Shown here piece by piece: positions 1 to 5,405 of a stretch of 8,719 nucleotides of DNA. Origin of the DNA: an uncultured Mucilaginibacter sp. (GTDB lineage Bacteria > Bacteroidota > Bacteroidia > Sphingobacteriales > Sphingobacteriaceae); NCBI GenBank assembly GCA_946479225.1, contig CAMLFI010000088.1, forward strand, positions 1 to 8,719, given 5' to 3'. The stretch's first letter is position 1; the number at the start of each line of letters is the position of its first letter. A program made the translations under genes and the position numbers. The notes below the pieces were generated by a model. The model ran no database searches, was not told the DNA's origin, and saw only the letters and a list, made by a program, of their open reading frames with translations.

Positions 1-1
1 G

Positions 2-982
2 GCTAAAGAGACCATGAAGAAGGCCGGGGTACCTACTATTCCGGGTTCTGAAGGCTTGCTAACTGATGTTAAACAAGGTATTGCTATCTCCAAAAAAATT
101 GGTTACCCGGTAATATTAAAAGCTACTGCCGGTGGCGGTGGCCGTGGTATGCGTGTGGTATGGAAGGATGAAGAGTTTGAAGCAGCCTGGGATTCGGCAC
201 GTGCGGAATCAGGCGCGGCATTCGGTAATGATGGTATGTATCTTGAAAAATATGTTCAGGATCCACGCCACATTGAAATACAAATTGTAGGCGACCAATA
301 TGGCAAAGTTTGCCATTTGTCAGAACGCGATTGCTCTATCCAACGCCGCCATCAGAAGCTGGTTGAAGAAGCGCCGTCTCCGTTTATGACAGATAAGCTT
401 CGTCGTAAAATGGGTGAAGCTGCTATTAAAGGCGCAAAAGCTGTTAAATACGAAGGTGCAGGTACGGTAGAGTTTTTGGTTGATAAAGACCGCAACTTCT
501 ACTTTATGGAGATGAATACCCGTATACAGGTAGAGCATCCGGTAACGGAGGAAGTGATCAACTTCGACTTGATAAAGGAACAAATTAAAGTGGCATCGGG
601 TATACCTATCTCAGGCAAAAACTACGAGCCGACTATGCATGCTATAGAGTGCCGTATCAACGCCGAAGATCCTTATAATAATTTCCGCCCTTCACCGGGT
701 AAAATAACCAACTTCCATTCACCGGGTGGGCATGGTGTTAGAATAGACACGCACGTGTACAGCGGTTACGTTATTCCGCCTAACTATGACTCCATGATAG
801 CCAAGGTTATTTGCGTGGCGCAGACCCGCGACGAAGCACTTAGCACAATGGAGCGCGCTTTAAGCGAGTTTGTTATAGAGGGCGTAAAAACTACTATTCC
901 TTTCCATTTAAAGTTGTTGCAAGATCCTAACTTCCGTGCGGGTAACTTTACAACCAAATTTATGGAAACCTTTGAATACTAA
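2..982 (+). CDS. accC: Biotin carboxylase subunit of acetyl-CoA carboxylase (3' part, 5' end outside window)
   Basis: AccC carboxylates the biotin on the carrier protein AccB with ATP and bicarbonate, the first half-reaction of cytosolic acetyl-CoA carboxylase in fatty-acid synthesis. The frame is open from base 2, so the first in-frame ATG (base 14) is internal: 326 residues are visible, against about 450 in the family, so roughly 120 N-terminal residues are missing. Seen in order: the ATP-grasp glycine-rich loop [45 protein letters not shown], the active-site segment [27 protein letters not shown] and FRPSPGKI. All the usual signature residues appear intact. The protein ends normally, so it is a stand-alone subunit rather than a fused acyl-CoA carboxylase. 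Related carboxylases (propionyl- or pyruvate-type biotin carboxylase subunits) share these motifs, and accB is not visible, so the acetyl-CoA role is likely but not proven. Confidence 0.93.
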   Translation, partial: AKETMKKAGVPTIPGSEGLLTDVKQGIAISKKIGYPVILKATAGGGGRGMRVVWKDEEFEAAWDSARAESGAAFGNDGMYLEKYVQDPRHIEIQIVGDQYGKVCHLSERDCSIQRRHQKLVEEAPSPFMTDKLRRKMGEAAIKGAKAVKYEGAGTVEFLVDKDRNFYFMEMNTRIQVEHPVTEEVINFDLIKEQIKVASGIPISGKNYEPTMHAIECRINAEDPYNNFRPSPGKITNFHSPGGHGVRIDTHVYSGYVIPPNYDSMIAKVICVAQTRDEALSTMERALSEFVIEGVKTTIPFHLKLLQDPNFRAGNFTTKFMETFEY

Positions 983-1058
983 GTAAAGGGATTATTACCG
1001 AACAAAGTAAAACTACAAGCAGCAATATATACGTTTATGCGTAATATTGACAGATATA

Positions 1059-1922
1059 ATGGCTAACAAACTATTTAGTGCTATAAGGAACAAGGGCAAG
1101 AGCCTGGAATCGGAAATGTCGTTTTTCGAGCACCTGGAGGCTTTGCGCTGGCATTTAATAAGAGCTGTTATTGCATTGGTGATATTTACCTCGCTAGCGG
1201 CTTATAATTGGCATTTTCTGCTCAATACAATCATTTTTGGCCCCAGGAACAAAGACTTTTGGACGTATGGTATATTGTGCAAGATCGGAACAGCCTTGCA
1301 CATGGATGGCTGGTGTTTTGAAGGTTTTAAAGACAAAATGGTAGTTACTGAGGTGGGTGCCAAATTTAACCTGGTAATGAACACATGTATAGTAGCTGGA
1401 CTTGTGTTGGCCATTCCATATTTTTTGTATGAAGTATGGAGGTTTATAAAGCCGGCCTTACACGAAAAAGAAAGAAAAGCAGCTTCCGGATTTGTTGCCT
1501 ACGCGTCGGGCTTATTTTTGCTGGGTGTGTTGTTTGGCTATTACATCGTTGCTCCGATGTCAATACGGTTTTTGATCGGCTTTGAGGTAAGCGACGAAAT
1601 TGACACCATGATACGTGTAGATTCTTATATGTCTATATTAACTACGTTAACTATGGGCTCGGGTTTGGTGTTTGAGTTGCCGATATTAATTTACCTGCTG
1701 GCAAGTTTGGGGATATTAAACGCCAAATTAATGCGCAAAACACGCCGTTATGCCATCCTCATTATTTTAATAATAGCGGCTATTATTACACCAACACCGG
1801 ATATGATCACTATGAGTGTGGTAGCTGTTCCGTTGCTTTTTCTTTATGAAATAGGGATATGGGTGGCCGCCGGAGTTGACAAACGTCGCGCGAAGAAAAA
1901 CGAAGAGTTGATGAAATCTTAG
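1059..1922 (+). CDS. tatC: Twin-arginine translocase subunit TatC
   Basis: TatC is the polytopic inner-membrane receptor that binds twin-arginine signal peptides and recruits TatA to export folded proteins. The protein has 287 residues if it starts at ATG 1059; the frame also allows a TTG at 1047, but the ATG gives the usual short lysine-rich cytoplasmic start before the MSFFEHLEALR motif. About six membrane segments are visible (near residues 33-52, 105-127, 141-164, 193-216, 230-245 and 248-268). Family landmarks by alignment from memory with E. coli: F129 and E138 in VWRFIKPALHEKER (E. coli F94 and E103), E206 in VFELP (E. coli E170), and the late ITPTPD segment. The first periplasmic loop is enlarged (about residues 55-95) and carries two cysteines, C74 and C86. 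It lies 76 bases after accC on the same strand. No tatA/tatB is in the window. Confidence 0.95.
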   Translation: MANKLFSAIRNKGKSLESEMSFFEHLEALRWHLIRAVIALVIFTSLAAYNWHFLLNTIIFGPRNKDFWTYGILCKIGTALHMDGWCFEGFKDKMVVTEVGAKFNLVMNTCIVAGLVLAIPYFLYEVWRFIKPALHEKERKAASGFVAYASGLFLLGVLFGYYIVAPMSIRFLIGFEVSDEIDTMIRVDSYMSILTTLTMGSGLVFELPILIYLLASLGILNAKLMRKTRRYAILIILIIAAIITPTPDMITMSVVAVPLLFLYEIGIWVAAGVDKRRAKKNEELMKS

Positions 1923-1958
1923 TTCTGAATACTACTTCTGAACTAACGTCCATTTTTT
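1919..1958 (+). terminator. Possible weak terminator after tatC
   Basis: A perfect 7-base inverted repeat, TTAGTTC (1919-1925) and GAACTAA (1940-1946), overlaps the tatC stop codon with a 14-base loop. It is followed by a run of six T (1953-1958). The stem is AT-rich and the loop large, and the T-run begins six bases after the stem, so termination would be weak. The same region must contain the promoter of the next gene, so the T-run could belong to that instead. Confidence 0.3.
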
Positions 1959-1961
1959 ATA

Positions 1962-1984
1962 ACAAAAAATCTACCTTAGCGTTA
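1962..1984 (+). promoter_or_regulatory. Candidate promoter element upstream of the M28 peptidase gene
   Basis: An A-rich run followed by CTACCTTAGCGTTA. The core TACCTTAG (1972-1979) matches the Bacteroidota -7 consensus TAnnTTTG in all but one fixed base. No TTG is found about 19 bases upstream. The same 23 bases recur upstream of lutB at 3944-3966 with three differences, which suggests a shared promoter form or regulator site. The start codon follows 13 bases after the element, without any Shine-Dalgarno sequence. The promoter role is inferred. Confidence 0.4.
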
Positions 1985-1997
1985 ATTAACTGATCTT

Positions 1998-3566
1998 ATG
2001 AAAAAAACCCTCATACTGCTTACCCTTTCGGGGTTCGTTATTAGCGCATGCGCGCAGAAAAATCCAACTGCTGTTAAGTATTCAAAAATTGTAAGCGCCG
2101 AATTGGCAAAGAAACACTTGAGTATCCTGGCGTCCGATGAGTTCGAAGGCCGCGAAACTGGTAAACCGGGCGCGGAAAAAGCCGCCAAATATATAGCCAA
2201 CGAATTTAAAGCATTGGGCTTGCTGCCGGGTGTAAAAGGGTCCTATTTTCTTGATGTTCCGATAGTTGAACCCTCTTTTACAGTGAGTGCTTTAACCGTA
2301 AATGGCAAAAGCTACACCATTGGCACCGATTTTTCGGCTACCGGAAATACCGGCGTTAAAACTTTAACCACCGCAAATTTTGTTTTTATAGGATATGGAA
2401 TAGGTGCCGATACCTACGATGATCTGAAAAATACGGACATAACAGGCAAAGTAGTGCTGTATATCAATGCCGGTGAGCCGGTTAATAACGGCATATTCAA
2501 AGTAACAGGTACCGACAAAACGTCAAACTGGAGTACAGATCGCAGTCGTCGTATTCAATTTATCCAAAGTAAAAAACCTGCCTTGATTTTAGCTGTAAAC
2601 CCGGCAGGTGGTGCCGTAAGGCGATCTAACGGAGCAAGAATGACGCTTAAAAACGAAACTATTAGCGCTCCTGTTTATACCATAACTCCGGTAATTGCCA
2701 ATGATTTGCTTAAACCCACCGGAAAAACAATAACCCAGCTTAAATCAGAGATAGATCAAAGTGGGATGCCACAGACACAAGTTATAAAAATTGATTTTTC
2801 TACATCATATTCTGGCACAGAAAAGCCGGTAAAAGCGGTTGATGTGGTTGGTATTTTACCGGGCTACGACCCTAGGCTTAAAAAAGAGTATTTAGTGGTA
2901 TCTGCACACTATGACCACATTGGCATGTTACCCGAAGGCACAAAAGGCGATCGTATTTACAATGGCGCAGATGATGATGGGTCGGGCACTACTGCTATGT
3001 TAGAAATAGCGAGGGCGTTTTCACGGGCAAAAAAGGCAGGCAAAGGTCCACGCAGGAGCATTTTGTTTTTGGGTAATGTGGGTGAGGAAAAAGGGCTGCT
3101 CGGTTCCGAATATTACGGAGAACACCCCGTTGTGCCAATGGCCAACACAATTGCCGACCTGAATATTGATATGATAGGCCGGGTAGGCGAAGAATACGTA
3201 GGTAAAGCCGACTCGGCCAATACAGTTTATGTTATTGGTTCGTCTATGTTGAGCTCTGAGCTCCATGAGGCTGGCGAGAAAGCCAACAACACGTACACCA
3301 AATTAAAACTAGACTATAAGTACGATGACCCGAACGATCCAAACAGGTTTTATTATCGTTCAGATCATTATAACTTTGCCAAGCATAACGTTCCCATTAT
3401 ATTTTACTTTAATGGCGTACACACCGACTATCACGGGCTTGGCGACGAAGTGAGCAAGATCAACTTCCCGCTGTTAGCTAAACGAGCCCAGTTGGTTTAC
3501 TTTACAGCGTGGGATCTGGCTAATGCAGCTAAACGGCCGGTTTTGGACAGCAAAAGCAATCGCTAA
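1998..3566 (+). CDS. M28-family zinc metallopeptidase lipoprotein with PA domain
   Basis: Predicted lipid-anchored aminopeptidase/carboxypeptidase-like enzyme of the envelope, 522 residues. The N-terminus MKKTLILLTLSGFVISAC is a lipoprotein signal with lipobox ISAC, so C18 is the likely lipidated residue. The residues after it (AQKNPT) lack the acidic stretch of known Bacteroidota surface-export signals, so a periplasm-facing anchor is the safer guess. A protease-associated (PA) domain occupies about residues 120-240 (VFIGYGIGADTYDD, DITGKVVLYINAGEP). The M28 catalytic domain follows from about 283, with all expected two-zinc residues: H304 and D306 in AHYDH, bridging D325 in GADDDGSG, E363 (general base) and E364 in VGEEKG, D391 in NIDMIGR and H479 in DYHG. 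SDH (455-457) is also typical. The enzyme should therefore be active; its substrate (dipeptides, amino-acid amides or others) cannot be read from sequence. It is bounded by candidate terminators and is probably its own transcript. Confidence 0.93.
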   Translation: MKKTLILLTLSGFVISACAQKNPTAVKYSKIVSAELAKKHLSILASDEFEGRETGKPGAEKAAKYIANEFKALGLLPGVKGSYFLDVPIVEPSFTVSALTVNGKSYTIGTDFSATGNTGVKTLTTANFVFIGYGIGADTYDDLKNTDITGKVVLYINAGEPVNNGIFKVTGTDKTSNWSTDRSRRIQFIQSKKPALILAVNPAGGAVRRSNGARMTLKNETISAPVYTITPVIANDLLKPTGKTITQLKSEIDQSGMPQTQVIKIDFSTSYSGTEKPVKAVDVVGILPGYDPRLKKEYLVVSAHYDHIGMLPEGTKGDRIYNGADDDGSGTTAMLEIARAFSRAKKAGKGPRRSILFLGNVGEEKGLLGSEYYGEHPVVPMANTIADLNIDMIGRVGEEYVGKADSANTVYVIGSSMLSSELHEAGEKANNTYTKLKLDYKYDDPNDPNRFYYRSDHYNFAKHNVPIIFYFNGVHTDYHGLGDEVSKINFPLLAKRAQLVYFTAWDLANAAKRPVLDSKSNR

Positions 3567-3581
3567 AAAAAAATGATTTAT

Positions 3582-3606
3582 AAGCCACTTTGAAAAGGGT
3601 GGCTTT
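3582..3606 (+). terminator. Hairpin terminator after the M28 peptidase gene
   Basis: AAGCCACTTT (3582-3591), loop GAAA, then AGGGTGGCTT (3596-3605) forms a 10-base-pair stem with two G-T pairs, closed by a GNRA-type tetraloop, starting 15 bases after the stop codon. The T-rich tail after it is short (TTTCCTATTT). A nine-A run at 3565-3573 would read as a T-run on the minus strand, so the hairpin may also stop the minus-strand remnant that ends at 3608. Confidence 0.6.
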
Positions 3607-3607
3607 C

Positions 3608-3840
3608 CTATTTCACCTTGATCTGTTGTCTGCCAAAACCTAATGCCCCGGCCATATCTGTGCCTTCTATAAGCACCGTGTAATTAGCCGTTTACAGTTT
3701 TTCAATCGGCTTTAGCTCGCGAATGTTGGTTAGGGCAGTTGCGTAACTTTTCAACTTCAGATTTTGCTGTGCACGCACGCACAAAAAGCACATGCTTAAC
3801 CAAAACAAACAAATAAATAGCTGACAGTGCGTTTTGTCAT
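3608..3840 (-). pseudogene. Remnant of a secreted/envelope protein gene: N- and C-terminal ends with the middle deleted
   Basis: Read on the minus strand. From ATG 3840-3838, MTKRTVSYLFVCF starts as a classical signal peptide but hits a stop at 3798. One frame over, the reading continues as WLSMCFLCVRAQQ, with a VRA/Q signal-peptidase-I-like site, followed by NLKLKSYATALTNIRELK and PIEKL, and then a TAA (3694-3692). In the same frame as that segment, directly after the TAA, comes TANYTVLIEGTDMAGALG, then FGRQQIKVK and a TAG (3610-3608). This reads like the beta-strand C-terminus of a large exported protein. The simplest account is one ancestral gene that lost its interior and also carries a small frameshift in its signal peptide. 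A phrase of the type LPIEKLY near the N-terminus is familiar from large Bacteroidota envelope proteins (MG2/TonB-plug type), but that family assignment is only inference. A matching promoter lies upstream at 3881-3910. Confidence 0.6.
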
Positions 3841-3880
3841 AAGTTTTGGCCTCGGGCATGTACTGAGGTTTTAGGTAACC

Positions 3881-3910
3881 CAAACTTAAGTAACGAAATC
3901 ATAATAGCAA
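3881..3910 (-). promoter_or_regulatory. Bacteroidota-type promoter reading toward the degraded gene
   Basis: On the minus strand, TTG (3910-3908), a 19-base spacer, then TAAGTTTG (3888-3881). This is an exact match to the Bacteroidota -33 TTG / -7 TAnnTTTG consensus with normal spacing. Transcription would start near 3876, about 35 bases before the ATG at 3840. This supports that ATG as the original start of the broken gene and suggests that its remnant may still be transcribed. The element lies between the remnant and lutB, which are divergent. Confidence 0.6.
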
Positions 3911-3943
3911 TAGCATTACAAAAAAACGAACGTATGAGTTTAG

Positions 3944-3966
3944 ACAAAAACCCTAACTTAGCGTTA
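3944..3966 (+). promoter_or_regulatory. Candidate promoter element abutting the lutB start codon
   Basis: An A-rich run then CTAACTTAGCGTTA, identical in 20 of 23 positions to the sequence before the M28 gene (1962-1984). The core TAACTTAG (3954-3961) resembles TAnnTTTG. The last base of the element is the A of the lutB ATG, so if this is the -7 region the transcript would have essentially no leader. No TTG stands at the usual distance. The promoter role is inferred. Confidence 0.4.
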
Positions 3967-5351
3967 TGAGTACAATTGCCGAAGAATTTTTGACTGATGC
4001 TGAAAATAAGGCCTTTGATGCAGATCACAGGCGGATAATTAACTACAATATCGGTAAATATGATACGGCCGTTGCGCGTGGTTTGTCGCGAATAATCAAT
4101 ATGGACAATGCAAAAAAGCGCGGGCATGTAATAAAATGGAAAATGATGGAAAACCTGGATAAGGTTTTACCTGAGTTTGAAGCTAATTTTCAGAAACGTG
4201 GTGGTAAAGTGATCTGGGCGAATGATGCCGCCGAGGCCAACCGCGAGATCTTAAATATTCTTAAAAGGGTTGATGCCAAAACCATTGTGAAATCAAAATC
4301 AATGGTTACCGAAGAAATTCATTTGAACGAGTTTCTGGAGAGCAATAACATTGAATCAATAGAGACGGACCTGGGCGAATACATTGTGCAATTGTTGGGG
4401 CAAAAACCCTATCATATTGTTACCCCGGCCATGCACCTATCTAAAGAGGACATAGCCAAACTTTTTAATGAGCGTTTTGGTACGCCGATAGACGCTACAC
4501 CAGAGCAGCTAACCCTTAAAGCACGCGAACTACTGCGCGAAAAATACCTGCAAGCCGATGTTGGTATAACTGGCGGCAACTTTCTGATTGCCGATACAGG
4601 TAGCGTAGCTGTGAGCGAAAATGAAGGTAACGCCCGGTTAACCACCAGTTTCCCCAAGATACATATTGCCGTTGTTGGCATTGAGAAGATAATACCTTCA
4701 ATTGCAGACCTGGACCTGTTCTGGCCCATGTTGGCGGGGCATGGTACAGGACAAAACCTAACGGTTTACAATACCATTTTAAGCGGTCCGCGCCAACCCA
4801 ATGAGACAGACGGGCCGGATGAGATGTATGTAATATTATTAGACAATGGCCGCACCAATCTGCTGGCACAAAAAGACCAGCGGCAGGGGCTTTATTGCAT
4901 CCGTTGCGGGGCCTGCCTTAACGCCTGCCCTGTATATAAAAACATTGGTGGCCATACTTATAACACGCCTTACAGCGGCCCCATAGGTTCAATTATTACC
5001 CCGCATATGGCAGGGATGAAAGAGTTTAAGCACTTAAGCTACGCCTCAAGCCTGTGCGGCAAGTGTACCGAGGTGTGCCCTGTTAAAATTGATATCCACA
5101 AAATGCTGCTGCTAAACCGGCGCGATGCTGTTGACAGCGGACTGGTTACAAGCGCCGAAAAATGGGGCTGGAAAATGTGGACGAAAGGCATGCTGAGCCG
5201 TAAAACCGAAGACTTTTTTGGCGGAAAAATGAAGAATTTCTTAATTAAAAAGTTTTTCAAGAAAACGTGGGGCCATTATAAACAGCTTCCGGATGTGGCC
5301 GAGAAATCTTTCGCCCGCCAATGGGAAGAAAAGAATAGTCCGCCAAAGTAA
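3966..5351 (+). CDS. lutB: LutB-like LUD-domain / 4Fe-4S ferredoxin protein (lactate utilization)
   Basis: LutB is the iron-sulfur subunit of the LutABC L-lactate dehydrogenase, which oxidises lactate to pyruvate in the cytoplasm. The 461-residue length agrees with the family (about 475 in Bacillus). The start at 3966 gives the usual N-terminus leading into DADHRRIINYNIGKYD. The LUD domain covers about residues 60-300, with KSKSMVTEEIHLNEFLE, ETDLGEYIVQL and GITGGNFLIADTGSVAV. A dicluster ferredoxin region follows: C311, C314, C317, C321 in CIRCGACLNACP, and C364, C367, C371 in CGKCTEVCP. The tail after about residue 400 is basic and aromatic, as in other LutB proteins. No LutA (cysteine-rich CCG domains) or LutC is adjacent: the upstream neighbour is a degraded gene and the downstream one an E1 dehydrogenase, so partners must be elsewhere. 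A different 2-hydroxyacid substrate is possible. Confidence 0.88.
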   Translation: MSTIAEEFLTDAENKAFDADHRRIINYNIGKYDTAVARGLSRIINMDNAKKRGHVIKWKMMENLDKVLPEFEANFQKRGGKVIWANDAAEANREILNILKRVDAKTIVKSKSMVTEEIHLNEFLESNNIESIETDLGEYIVQLLGQKPYHIVTPAMHLSKEDIAKLFNERFGTPIDATPEQLTLKARELLREKYLQADVGITGGNFLIADTGSVAVSENEGNARLTTSFPKIHIAVVGIEKIIPSIADLDLFWPMLAGHGTGQNLTVYNTILSGPRQPNETDGPDEMYVILLDNGRTNLLAQKDQRQGLYCIRCGACLNACPVYKNIGGHTYNTPYSGPIGSIITPHMAGMKEFKHLSYASSLCGKCTEVCPVKIDIHKMLLLNRRDAVDSGLVTSAEKWGWKMWTKGMLSRKTEDFFGGKMKNFLIKKFFKKTWGHYKQLPDVAEKSFARQWEEKNSPPK

Positions 5352-5367
5352 GGGCGATCTTAGGGTT

Positions 5368-5385
5368 TTGAGCTGCCACGCTCAA
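5368..5385 (+). terminator. Small hairpin between lutB and E1 gene
   Basis: TTGAGC (5368-5373) and GCTCAA (5380-5385) are perfectly complementary around a six-base loop, 17 bases after the lutB stop. No T-run follows, so it may be an inefficient terminator, an RNA-stabilising end, or chance. Confidence 0.25.
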
Positions 5386-5396
5386 GTCCTGAAAAA

Positions 5397-5404
5397 TAAT
5401 TTTG
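5397..5404 (+). promoter_or_regulatory. TAnnTTTG motif directly before the E1 start codon
   Basis: TAATTTTG matches the Bacteroidota -7 consensus exactly but ends only one base before the ATG at 5406. No TTG lies at about 19 bases upstream; the nearest TTG (5368-5370) is 26 bases away and sits within the hairpin. If it is used, the transcript would start at or just inside the start codon. It may be chance in an AT-rich leader. Confidence 0.25.
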
Positions 5405-5405
5405 T

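Larger units (their letters stand above)
3567..3965. other. 399-base gap without an intact gene
   Basis: The gap between the M28 gene and lutB holds, from left to right, a hairpin terminator, the minus-strand gene remnant, that remnant's promoter, and the candidate promoter element of lutB. Nothing else (no tRNA, insertion-sequence ends or long repeats) was recognised. Confidence 0.7.

Noticed and set aside
1047..1058. TTG start for tatC
   Set aside because: The ATG 12 bases downstream gives a complete N-terminus typical of the family, and the TTG has no supporting ribosome-binding sequence.
1047..1060. TTGACA followed by TATAAT just before tatC, resembling E. coli promoter boxes
   Set aside because: The boxes are two bases apart instead of about 17, overlap the start codon, and Bacteroidota sigma factors do not use this consensus.
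1923..1942. Direct repeat of TTCTGAA after tatC
   Set aside because: Two short copies of a near-palindromic heptamer; better explained by the weak hairpin, with no sign of a larger repeat family in the window.
3692..3883. Treating the 63-codon minus-strand frame starting at 3883 as an intact small secreted protein
   Set aside because: Its ATG lies inside the promoter's -7 box, its n-region is a poor signal-peptide start, and the better start (3840) is in another frame. The C-terminal tail beyond its stop is in frame and protein-like.
3837..4127. Minus-strand open frame of 96 codons across the lutB start
   Set aside because: It runs antisense through lutB codons and through the promoter region, and its translation is not protein-like.
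4412..4869. Two overlapping minus-strand open frames inside lutB
   Set aside because: They overlap each other and the conserved LUD-domain coding sequence, and neither resembles a known protein.
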